Of a DNA stretch of 26,164 nucleotides, positions 10,315 to 19,478 are shown one piece after another; the stretch's first letter is position 1; each line of letters opens with the position of its first letter. The stretch covers positions 1 to 26,164 of the forward strand of contig JBNGIS010017685.1 in assembly GCA_049999725.1 (NCBI GenBank), in the 5' to 3' direction. Under the pieces are notes generated by a model. It had not been told where the DNA came from. It searched no databases and saw nothing but the letters and a program-made list of their open reading frames with translations. A program made the position numbers and the translations under genes. The DNA comes from Haplomitrium mnioides. Its lineage: Eukaryota > Marchantiophyta > Haplomitriopsida > Calobryales.

Positions 10315-10517
10315 TTGTATGTCCATAGCCTTACTCTGCGACTCCGCTTGCTCCAACCCGATGGAAAAAGAAAAAATAATACAAAGTATGATCCACAATG
10401 AGGCCACCCTCAAAGGTATACCTCCAAGAGAGAGGAAACTAACCTCATTTAATGGCTTGACCTATTTGCCTTGGCACCCATCCCCTTAAATGCACCTTAC
10501 CTTTTTTCCTTGGCCTT

Positions 10518-10609
10518 CTCCTCTACAGCAAGTGTTAGGACCTAAAGACTCCTCTACAGCAAGTGTTAGGACCTAAAGACTCCTCTACAGCAAGTGTTAG
10601 ACCTAAAGA
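10518..10609. repeat. 31-bp tandem repeat, three units
   Basis: Three head-to-tail copies of a unit starting CTCCTCTACAGCAAGTGTTA lie at 10518-10548, 10549-10579 and 10580-10609. The first two are identical and the third lacks one G. The near-identity means a recent expansion or slippage. The period is not a multiple of three, so the array is presumably non-coding. Confidence 0.95.
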
Positions 10610-10662
10610 CAGTCACCGTCAATTGTCTTGAAATTTTAGCAACCTCATTTCTAAAAACCAGA

Positions 10663-11315
10663 ATGGGCAATCCGAGCGTGGGTAGGGTCAATGCCCGCCT
10701 GGTTCATAAGATGGTGAAGCAAGACCTGAATTCCGGCTTCTAAACCTCCGCCTCCCTCTCCCTAGTTCCATAATGTGCTTTAGTCACTACCGATCTCAAG
10801 CAGTGAGCTGAAATCAGGCTCCCAGATAGCCTTTGAGAGCATCTCAGAGTTTGATATCTTCAGTTCTTGGGTACCGCCGACATTCAACGACCCTCCTTAC
10901 AATCATGTTAGTGTCGATCTCAACTCCATGAACTCTAGCAACATAGAGAGAGAGGGGTTCTATTGCCAAGAGTGCAGCGCCAGTGAGCCTGGAGCATTAG
11001 AGACCGTTTTCATAGCCTTGAATTTTACTTCGGGCTCCATCATCCAGGCATGGATTGATTACGACAGCGCAGAGCAGAGGCTCATAGTAGTCATCGGCAC
11101 TTCATTAGGTTTACAGTCCCCCATAGCCTTGCTGAACGTTTCTGGCATAGACCTCTCGGGCATCATCAAGGAAACAATGTGGATCGGCTTCTCCTGTACT
11201 AGTAATGGAGACGAAACAGAATTGCCGGCTTTCCTCTACGCATGGAGCTTCAATACCAGCGTCCCTGCCACGCTTCCCTACTTTGTCAAGAATGCCCCTT
11301 ACGTAGATTCTTGCG

Positions 11316-11346
<31 letters not shown>

Positions 11347-11437
11347 AGAGAGTCAAGCTGAATGACACTTGTTATTGAAGGTTGTCCTCCCCGTATCTAT
11401 AGTGGTGATTCTAGTTGTGCTGGCCACCACTGTTGGT
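10663..11437 (+). pseudogene. L-type lectin receptor (LecRK-like) extracellular and membrane region, broken
   Basis: From 10784 plus frame 2 stays open through a clear legume-lectin C-terminal half. IAFESISEFDIFSSW and DPPYNHVSVDLNSMNSSN (10826-10945) match the strand and metal/sugar-binding loop region. WIDYDSAEQRLIVVI, then WIGFSCTSNGDETELPAFLYAWSF, carry the back-sheet strands. A proline linker comes next, a stop (TGA at 11363), and then in the same frame a hydrophobic segment KVVLPVSIVVILVVLATTV (about 11378-11434) fit for a membrane anchor. Upstream, frame 1 from 10663 (NPSVGRVNARLVHKMVKQDL) looks like an earlier lectin strand but is cut off by a stop at 10741 and a frame change. L-type lectin receptor kinases sense extracellular ligands at the plasma membrane. 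No kinase domain follows, so this is a truncated, broken copy. Confidence 0.75.
11316..11347 (+). repeat. Homopolymer run C(21)A(11)
   Basis: Twenty-one C are followed directly by eleven A inside the linker of the lectin remnant. In the lectin frame they encode a proline run and then lysines. Slippage or assembly error at this site is likely. Its true length decides whether the following TGA (11363) is in frame. Confidence 0.95.
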
Positions 11438-11439
11438 CC

Positions 11440-12446
11440 ACTTCCTGCTCTAATCCTGCTTCGATCTCCTTCGAAATCCTCTCCTTATATCAAATTCTTC
11501 TACTGTGATTTTTGTTCAGCATTTTTTTCCTGGTTCTTCTGCGATCCCCCTTTGCTACTAGTTCTTTTGCTGCGATTCTTGCTGCGGCAACCTCATCTGC
11601 GACAAATCCTCCTCTCAATTCTTGCTGCGGCGATTCTTCCCTGCTCCAATCCGTTCCTCAATCCTCTCGCAAATCAAATCCTCCCTAGATCGTTCTGGCT
11701 GAGCGAATTCTGCATCCCTGCAATCTCCTCGTATTCCTCTCAAATTCCCAGCGAAATTTTGTTCTCCTCGGTTGCAAATCTTCTGCGAATGCACCCCGTC
11801 TTCGATTTCTTGGTCCTCCTGTAAAAATGGTCGCCCCTGCGCAAAATTGCTCCCTATGATCCAGGCCTCTATGACGCTCCATATGCTGGATTCCCCACGC
11901 GAATTTGCTACCCCTGTGCATTTGCTGTCCTTGCGCAATCGTTCGATTGCTCCATGCAAAAAATGACCCTCCGCTCTCGAATTGTTGCGTCGCCCCGCTC
12001 GCTGCTCTCTCCCTCGCTCGATCCAATGTCCCTTCCCTCAATCAATTCTCTTTTCTTGATCGAATTCCTTGGCGGCAACCTCTTCTCTGGGCTCCTTTCA
12101 ATTTTGGTCGTCTCCTCCATTTGGTGCAATTGAAATCCTTCCACACTCTAAACCCCCTCCCTGTCCTTGGTGCAGTGATTAGCTCCCCGGCCTGCTTCGA
12201 TTGTTCGCAATTCTCCAGCCCCTCATTTCCTCCCGGAAATCTCCCTGCGATCTCTATGCCTCATTGTCAATTCTTGGCGCCTCACGATCAATTCCTGTGG
12301 CTTTCGTCGCTCAATCCTCCTTTGTTGCGCGACATTCCTCCCTGCGAAAATCTCCTGCGAGTTGATCCCTTGCGCAATCATCCCCTTTCCTTCTCGTGCG
12401 TCGCCGGTTGCCTACCTGCTCACCTCTCTTTTGTTGCACCAACATA
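11440..12446. other. Pyrimidine-rich degenerate repeat region
   Basis: The plus strand is strongly C/T-rich. Short blocks recur irregularly: TTCTTGCTGCGGC, GCGATTCTTCC, CCTGCGATCTC, TTGCGCAAT. Read on the minus strand it is a G/A-rich series of units such as GCAGGGAGGAATGTC and GCGCAACAAAGGAGGATTG. Several overlapping open frames exist on both strands (11615-12447), but they are a by-product of the skewed composition and show no domain. Confidence 0.5.
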
Positions 12447-12493
12447 GAGGAGAAGGGAAGAATAGAAAGGAAGGGAAAGGGAGAGAGAAAGGA
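12447..12493 (+). repeat. GA-rich purine tract at the gap edge
   Basis: The plus strand switches from pyrimidine-rich to an almost pure purine stretch (AGGAGAAGGGAAGAATAG and similar) immediately before the gap. Low complexity here probably caused the break in assembly. Confidence 0.8.
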
Positions 12494-12893
12494 NNNNNNN
12501 NNNNNNNNNNNNNNNNNNNNNNNNNNNNNNNNNNNNNNNNNNNNNNNNNNNNNNNNNNNNNNNNNNNNNNNNNNNNNNNNNNNNNNNNNNNNNNNNNNNN
12601 NNNNNNNNNNNNNNNNNNNNNNNNNNNNNNNNNNNNNNNNNNNNNNNNNNNNNNNNNNNNNNNNNNNNNNNNNNNNNNNNNNNNNNNNNNNNNNNNNNNN
12701 NNNNNNNNNNNNNNNNNNNNNNNNNNNNNNNNNNNNNNNNNNNNNNNNNNNNNNNNNNNNNNNNNNNNNNNNNNNNNNNNNNNNNNNNNNNNNNNNNNNN
12801 NNNNNNNNNNNNNNNNNNNNNNNNNNNNNNNNNNNNNNNNNNNNNNNNNNNNNNNNNNNNNNNNNNNNNNNNNNNNNNNNNNNNNNNNNNNNN
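12494..12893. other. Assembly gap of 400 N
   Basis: Four hundred consecutive N. Open frames that appear to span it are meaningless. Confidence 1.
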
Positions 12894-13223
12894 CAGAATT
12901 TGAATAGGGGGTAAATAGTAAACTTAAAATATTAATAAAAATTTTAAATAATATTACATAATAAAACAGAGAGATAGAAGGTAGGTATATATGATTAAAC
13001 AAACTATTATAATATAATAGAATATATAATATAATATTATAAATTAAAAAAATAAAATATATAAAAGTAAGCCATAGGGTAACCTTTTTTTAATTCCCAT
13101 ACGATCGAATAGAGGAATAACAGTTTTTTTATGCAAGGAGCCTATGGGACATGAGAAGAAGAGTCCCCAAAATAATGACTAAATATTATTAGATATTATA
13201 TAACACCAAACTTTTTCTCAAAC
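12894..13223. other. Very AT-rich stretch, no gene seen
   Basis: Dominated by TA-rich strings such as AATATATAATATAATATTAT near 13021. AT content changes abruptly across the gap, from pyrimidine-rich GC-moderate DNA to extremely AT-rich DNA. No RNA gene or open frame is supported. Confidence 0.6.
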
Positions 13224-13274
13224 ATGGGAAGTAGAGCACCCTTCCGAACTTCCACAGCAATGGAGTTGCTGATC

Positions 13275-13390
13275 AACCATCGAACCGTCTCACGTGACCC
13301 TCATAGCCTAGCCCTCCGCTCCATTTGTCCTAACTGCCCTCCAATCGATCGCAATTCTTCCGTGTCGATTGGACTGGTCCTTCGATGGTT
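13275..13390. repeat. Nested inverted repeats
   Basis: Outer arms AACCATCGAA (13275-13284) and TTCGATGGTT (13381-13390) are perfect complements. Inside them TCCAATCGA (13340-13348) and TCGATTGGA (13365-13373) form a second perfect 9-bp stem with a 16-nt loop. The paired fraction is small, so a foldback transposon or chance are both possible. A weak open frame (13224-13442) crosses it and is not recognised. Confidence 0.5.
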
Positions 13391-14035
13391 CCAACACAAC
13401 CTGCTTTCTTCAGACTCTAGACACATCCTTACACTGACTTGATCATCTTTTCCGCCTTTGGGCACCAGGTTGCACAAATTGCAGTACAAGGCCAAGTAAA
13501 GCACAAAAATTCAAAAATTACCGAAAAAACCTGGTCGACACTATGGTGATAGGTATTGTCATGAGTTCGGCAGAGTCTAACAACTTTGGCAATTCAATCG
13601 ATGTAGATAGCTTGGGAGAAGCAAGAGGTTTGGATGGTTGTCAGGGGAGGAGAGGGAGGAGAGACTTGTACACAACAATGAGTATAGTGTTTAGATTGAG
13701 TAGCGAGAACAAGAAGTTGCCTCATACATAGACATAGATTAATATTTGTTTCGGATGTCAGAATCAAAAGTGTCCATTTAGTGCCATGGAAGAAGAGGTG
13801 AAGAATAGAAGCAACAAGCAAGTCTAGCCCTTGGCCTCAATCGAAATGAGAAGAAATAGAGAGTAGCACTAGTGGAACAATTAGCAAGAACTAGCTTTGA
13901 GGCCGAAACAACAAATTAATGCACAATCAGATAATAATGAATCGATTGTTTTGGTGTTTGTTTTTCAAATTTTCTAATAGAGGAGAAAAAGGACTGAAGG
14001 TGAAATGTAGATGAAGTACAGGTAGAAGGGAGAAA
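13391..14035. other. No recognisable feature
   Basis: Short open frames (plus 13543-13731, minus 13821-13594) occur but have no known domain and weak codon structure. Nothing else is seen. Confidence 0.5.
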
Positions 14036-14330
14036 TTCACAATGTCGAGCAAGGGAGGCTAATGTAATTTTGAGCAGAAGAGGCTATCGCGATTTCAAGC
14101 AAGGGTACATCTAATGCAAGGCAGAGAAAGAGAAGGATAACACAATTCAAGTAGAGCTACTGCAATCTTTTAGCAAACTAACACACTCTTTGGGAGACCT
14201 AGCGCAATTTTGAGTAAGGGAGGCTATCACAATTTATTGAAGAAAAATCTAATGCAATGCAAGGCAAAGCTAGTGACATCTCTTGAAGGCGAGACTAACG
14301 CAATCTCTAGCAAGGCAAAGACGAAGTAAT
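14036..14330 (+). repeat. Degenerate ~25-bp repeat array
   Basis: About eleven diverged units of 22-39 bp fit the pattern AACGCAATTTTGAGCAAGGGAGGCT. The clearest are at about 14050-14088 and 14183-14225. The units have drifted strongly, and indels make the period irregular. The G/A-rich, GCGCAATTTTGAG-containing pattern resembles the minus-strand reading of 11440-12446 on the other side of the N gap. Confidence 0.6.
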
Positions 14331-14601
14331 GATGACAAGTTGGGCATCTAAAACTAGTGATAGAAGGTACAATTGAATCAAGGGAATATGGGGCAACGAT
14401 AACTTACTGGGAGTGGGGAATTAGGGAACGGGTGCCACTATTTCAATTAGCTTTGATGGCCCTCTACTTGGGGTGGTCAAGGGGTTGGATGAACAGAGTG
14501 GACATGTGGGGTCTATTATAGGCTGAATTGTAGTATAGTAGTTGGTTCAAAGTATTCTTGTATAATGTTCAGTCCATTGGTTGTAGTGTAATATAGCAAT
14601 T

Positions 14602-15024
14602 ATGCATGGGTGGCATCTAGAAGGGAGGATGTGTGATTTGAGAGCGAGACAAATCTCTAGCGATGACAACTTTGATTCTGACCTGAATAGGCCAATCATT
14701 CACCTTAGAAACGAGCTAGAAAGTACAAGGACGCGGATGGATCAACTACCTAGTTGTTGGGCATGTGAAGAACAAGAGTCGCAAGCTAGTAGTGATGTGA
14801 ATTACGAGAGCTACATTATCAAATGGTTTGACTCAAACATGAAGGGTCTAGGAGGGAGCTCATGGATAGGGATTCATACTATCAAAGAAATGGATAAGGA
14901 GATGTTTGGGAAGAGAATCAGTATGGTAAGGCTACGGCAAGAATCAACATTGGATGGGACTAGACTCTACCAAGATCAGGTTTTGAATGTTTATGTAGGG
15001 ATTTGTGGTGGTTCAATGTATTAG
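14602..15024 (+). CDS. Unrecognised open frame, 140 codons
   Basis: The frame starts with an ATG at 14602 and runs to a TAG. The protein is hydrophilic with an acidic N-terminal third (ISSDDNFDSDLNRPIIHLRN), a Cys pair (CWACEEQESQASSDVNYES) and a C-terminal part with WIGIHTIKEMDKEMFGKR. I see no signal peptide, membrane segment or family motif. It lies between two repeat arrays, and its downstream sequence begins the 203-bp repeat family. It could be a small host gene, an exon, or a retroelement fragment. Confidence 0.25.
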   Translation: MHGWHLEGRMCDLRARQISSDDNFDSDLNRPIIHLRNELESTRTRMDQLPSCWACEEQESQASSDVNYESYIIKWFDSNMKGLGGSSWIGIHTIKEMDKEMFGKRISMVRLRQESTLDGTRLYQDQVLNVYVGICGGSMY

Positions 15025-15109
15025 ATCATGTTCTAAAGCTAGTCCAATGTATTGGATTGGGTTCTAAAGGTTTCTCAGGTACGAAATATTCTATACAATT
15101 TGTCAGAGT

Positions 15110-15893
15110 TGATAGTCAAGCTACCCAATTAAAATTGGCGTCGACGAGTTGATATTGTTGGTCAGAACTCAAGAACTCACGAGTAAAGGGAGGACCAGTC
15201 TATGGCTATAAAACAAAGACCAACTTATCAAGTTAGCAAGGTGTCGATTGTGGATTGTACAATCAGGTCTTGGGCTTTTGGAATGACATCAGAGTATGGC
15301 TGGTCGAATGCGACTCTCCAACTTTCATGTTGAAGATGGCATCAAATGGCTTGATGATGATAGTCGAAACTCAAGGACTTGTGGGTAAAAGGGAGGAATG
15401 GTCTATGGATACAAAATAGAGATCAACTTATCGAGTTAGAGAAGAGTGAACATTGGACCGTACAATCGGGTCTTGGGTTTTCAGAGTGACATTAGAGGTA
15501 TGGTTGGTTGGAAACGACATTCCAACTTCCACGTTGAAGACGACGTAAAGCAACAAGAACATATTGGTTGCAAGGAAAGGATCTACAATTAGTAGTGTAG
15601 ACTAATGGTTTACAGACTAGGCAAATAAAGGATAATTATAGACATCAAACCGTACAATCGGGTCTCACCTAAATGAAGTTTCTATAAAGAGATGCACAAT
15701 TGATTGGGTCTTGGGTTTTTTGGAAAGGCGTCAGAGGTACGGTTGGTCAAACAAGATGTTCCAACTTCCACATTAAAGATGCCGCCAGGTGGTGGGAACA
15801 TACATGTTGCAAGGAAAGGACCTTTGGCTAATACCCAAGATTAGTAGCTAATGGGTCAGACCAATAAGAGACAACTATAGATATGCAACATCT
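15110..15893. repeat. Diverged ~203-bp repeat family, three or more copies
   Basis: TACAATC(A/G)GGTCTTGGG(C/T)TTTT occurs around 15258 and 15461, 203 bp apart. GACTCTCCAACTTTCATGTTGAAGATGG (split here in two copies) recurs as CATTCCAACTTCCACGTTGAAGACG and TGTTCCAACTTCCACATTAAAGATG near 15520 and 15762. TGCAAGGAAAGGA with following GATTAGTAG/ATTAGTAGT recurs near 15570 and 15810, about 242 bp apart. The third copy has an internal insertion between 15654 and 15700. Open frames do not persist across copies. Confidence 0.75.
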
Positions 15894-16134
15894 TGGGAAT
15901 TCATTAACATCGAGTGGTCGCTCTGACATGATAAGAGAGGATTGTCCTACAAATAATATGGAAGATCTTTTAAACATAAAGGTCCAAAAACTATATTTGA
16001 TAGAGGAAGGGGTGTCTCAACTTCTAAAAGTTGGTACATGTTCGATACTTGGGATCAAGAATGAGATCAATATTTTGGCAACTAGCAAAAAACAATCCAC
16101 AGCAGGCTATGAACTCTTTGGAACTGACTTATAA
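15883..16134 (+). other. Unrecognised 83-codon open frame
   Basis: An ATG frame begins at 15883 inside the last copy of the 203-bp repeat and ends at 16134. No motif, signal or membrane segment is visible. AT-rich composition and overlap with a repeat make it a weak candidate. Confidence 0.2.
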
Positions 16135-17779
16135 ATCAGATGGGTTACTAAACCATAAATTACTTTTCGACTTCTAGGAATAAATCTTGATTGTTCACAA
16201 GGATGCAATTGCCAACTATTTAAGTCGAAACTATTTGGATGGACTACAAATCAACTAGATGCTAACACGGATCAAACAAAGGCAGTACAACACATCACTA
16301 ACATGCCTACACATATAGAAAATTTAAGACAATGCAAACCATAGGGGCAGATCTTTACACTTTATATATGATCAAAAATCTTTAGCCAACTACTAAGATG
16401 AGTTACATAAAGGCTACTAGTTGTATTCTTGAAACAACATGGTGAATTTTTAACTCTCTCGAGTTAGGATGGGACTCACACTCAGACTTTTAGCTTTATG
16501 TTTGTTCAACTTATGTTGGAGCAACAACAAAAAGCAGACATGACAATAACTATGAAGGAAAGAACTACAAATTCTTGCAAGGAAGATGGACTACTCTTCT
16601 TGACAAAGTCTCTTCTTTTCTTTCTTTTGATTACTAGCACCACATATACAAAAGATTGCAAGAAACAATACTAGAAATGAGAGGTAGACTCCTCTTTCTT
16701 GGTAAATAATCTTCTTTTCTACACCTCTCTCCAACATGCATAGTAGATAGCTAAGTCTAAAAACACAGAACACTCACACTCTTATTTCAAAACAACATAT
16801 TCTCACAAGAAACAAAAATGACTATAGATTCAGAAAACTTAATAGAATGTTACAACACAGAATAACATTACGCTAACATAGAACTCTAATCTTGCTTATG
16901 GATAATTTACTTAAGACGTTTTGCAATTCTTTGGGGCCAATTCTTGATTTTGCATCTTTTTCCCACTTGATCTTCTTCTTGAGCTTTGTTATTGTCTCAA
17001 TCCAACTTTGTATCTCACCAATTAGACCAGCTAGTAAACCTTGACATTTGTACTTTTGGAAATCTTGTTCTTTTGGTTATATCAGGTTGCTTTATGAACA
17101 ACATTGCTACCTCTCCATCTTCTATTGATCCTCTTCAATATCAACTATTCTTCAATTGTTGATTCAATATTACTCTGTCTTAGCACCTCGTCAAGATATT
17201 TTCATATCCTTTTCTATCCACCAGTAAATCACTACTTCACCATCCTTCTCAATCCCATTGACGAACTGAACTACTAGTTGCGGAGTAGCCAAAGGAACTC
17301 TTATCATCTTGATGGAATTTGAAATCGCAAGAGCTTAGGAAAGACGCGGGATTCAAGAAAATATAGTACAGTACCAGAGATAATAGTGAGGTGAATAGAA
17401 AAAAGGAAAAAATAAGAGAAAAAGAAGAAAGAGCTTCGATTCTTCCTCTTCTTTTATACTCGATACTTAGATTTAACATAACAAAAATAGAAACAAGAAC
17501 TTGACTTTACATAATGATAACATAAAGACTTTTTTCACTTTCAAAAGCACATACTTTTTTTTATAGTTTTTTTTATCTTTGTCTTCTAAATGCCACCTAA
17601 GAGTTTCAGTGGCTTGCCTTCTGTTGAATCAGATGTGATCATCTCCTAATCTACATAATACAACAATTTCTCAAATTCTACGTCTACTACATATATATAT
17701 CTTCTAGTACGTGAAATTTTATTAACTAGAAATGTTCCTAGTTCGTTAGTGTCATTGCATTTTTGTCAATGTCGCTTTT
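16135..17779. other. AT-rich stretch without a supported gene
   Basis: Only short frames occur. The minus-strand frames at 16773-16591 and 17479-17249 are rich in Phe, Leu and Ser from T-rich DNA and carry no family signature. Parts may belong to the retroelement whose gag lies just to the right, since its downstream (3') portion would fall here, but no pol motif could be read. Confidence 0.4.
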
Positions 17780-18418
17780 GGGAGTTGTTTATATGTCGAT
17801 GTAAAGTCGATGCAGGCCATTTTGAGCTCGCATTCATGTACTTGAATGCTCTGCAATCTTGTTTTGAACTCCATCTCTTGTTGAAACATTAGACTTGTAA
17901 GCTTAGAAACTTCTCAATATACCTTGCAACGCTTTCTTGTTGCTCTATCTCCCAAAGCTTAGTTCTTGTGGTCAGTGTAGAGTCTACCGCTTTACAATTT
18001 TGTAGCAACCCTTCTTTTAAGCTGCTCCACAAATTTTTTTCTCCTTGTGTGTTTTTTTTGCCACTCCCATCTTTGTAGCAAAATAGATCTATGCTCCGTT
18101 AAAATTGACCTTACAAATAGTACTTTCTCCAAATTTGAAGCATTTGCATAATGCAACATATGAACTTCCATTTGATAAACCCACCCTTCTACAACACCAA
18201 CCATGCAACTTCCTCTATAAAGCTCCACTTCACATGACTTGCTCCTTTGAAGCAACATTTCTCGACTTCCTTCTCTATTTTCTTGTTGCAATCACATTTT
18301 CACCATCTCTATCATTAGCATTTTTTTGTTGTTGGCTTGTTATAAGAGCTACTTGAAGCTCTTCCAACTTTTCCATCATCCAAACTCCTTCTTCTAGATT
18401 GTTGGAGTTTGCCTCCAT
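17780..18418 (-). pseudogene. LTR-retroelement gag remnant
   Basis: An ATG at 18418 opens MEANSNNLEEGVWMMEKLEE, a coiled-coil-like Glu-rich start. After a stop, the frame 18291-17992 carries the capsid core signature EGWVYQMEVHMLHYANASNL, then LQRWEWQKKHTRRKKFVEQL. The spaced Trp, RWEW and FVEQLKRR elements fit the retrotransposon gag (Retrotrans_gag) fold. Further similarity fades across stops toward 17780. Gag would form the particle shell. This copy is interrupted by at least two stops. A degenerate primer binding site and a probable LTR lie about 480 bp upstream, as expected for an LTR element. Confidence 0.55.
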
Positions 18419-18887
18419 GATTTTCTATCACAAATTAACTACTAATAACTTATTCAAAAATACGTACACATTCCAATTATACAAAATAAATTAAATAAAA
18501 GGTTTAGTTGATGCTAAAACCGAATCACAAAAGCTCTCTTCAAACTTACAAACTAGAAGGTCTTGCTGCATTTTCTTAGACGTTACTTGAATAGAAATAT
18601 AAGACTTGGAGTTGAACTCTTCTAGAGGAGCTTGATTCAAATCCATTTTCTCTCTATCAAAAAACATAAATAAAACAATTATATATAACACCATAATTTA
18701 CTAGAGGTAGGATAACATGCTCTCTTGATTCCATCATAAAAACCTGAATTTCATCCTTAAAATTATACACTAAAATTTGACAAAAGAAATATTTTGTAAT
18801 GTTCAACACATGAATATTAAAAGGATTCAATAGAGGAATTCTAAGAGGTAAAAATGCTCCTCTATCTATTGGCTACCATAGAATCAA

Positions 18888-18899
18888 GCTCTCAAACTA
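18888..18899 (-). promoter_or_regulatory. Degenerate tRNA-iMet primer binding site
   Basis: On the minus strand TAGTTTGAGAGC matches the plant retroelement primer binding site TGGTATCAGAGC at 9 of 12 positions. It lies upstream of the gag remnant and immediately downstream of the probable LTR, which is the right place and orientation. Confidence 0.5.
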
Positions 18900-18902
18900 T
18901 TA

Positions 18903-19478
18903 TAACACTACACATATACATTACATATACAAGTTAACATAAGTACAATAAATACAAGTTAGCACAACGAGTAGTGCACAAGGAACTTCTAAAACCCACA
19001 AGGTAAAGGATGCCCAACTAGACACTTTCCTTCCTTTATATACTAAATAGAAAGAAACCTGCTTATAAAGGTAAAGGAACCTCATTTGTTTCTTTTCTAT
19101 CCTCTTCCAATTAGACCACCCTTTTCTCTCACTTTGAATGAACCACCCTTTACTTTTATTTTGCTTCTGCTAGGTGTCTTTATCTTAGAACCTTCTATTT
19201 CTCTTTAGTTCTATTTTTGCCACGTGTTCTTACTTAGAACCTTCTACTTCCTTAAATTTTCCACTTGCCATGCATCATTATCCTCTTCTAAAGTAGTCTT
19301 TCTAGACTTTCTCTTCTACTTTAATTTGTTGACTTTCTCTCTTTTTGCCACGTGTTATTCTCTCTATAATAGCCACCGCTTTTGGAAACTCTAACTTGGT
19401 AGTGACTTTCTAGACATAGTTGACTCTATATTTTACTTCATTTTTAGTTATTTCTTACTAAAGTTAGCACCTATTACA
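18903..19478 (-). mobile_element. Probable LTR of the 18-kb retroelement
   Basis: Read on the minus strand, the segment begins TGTAATAGGTGCTAAC at 19478 and ends just before the primer binding site. It contains a TATA-like TAGTATATAAAGGAAGG near 19050-19034. It also holds two G-boxes (GCCACGTGTT, plus-strand reading, cores at 19221-19226 and 19349-19354) within short repeats of CTTAGAACCTTCTA. The 3' border lacks a clean CA and no partner LTR was found, so the borders are approximate. Confidence 0.45.

Noticed and set aside
10174-10413. Secreted repeat-peptide gene on the minus strand
   Set aside because: The apparent start is TTG, and upstream there is no ATG before a stop near 10464. Kept only as a finding that needs a splice junction.
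11615-12447. Several 110-180 codon open frames on both strands
   Set aside because: Strong strand-biased composition makes long frames by chance, and none has a recognisable motif.
12362-13002. Long open frames over the N gap
   Set aside because: They consist almost entirely of N-derived unknown residues.
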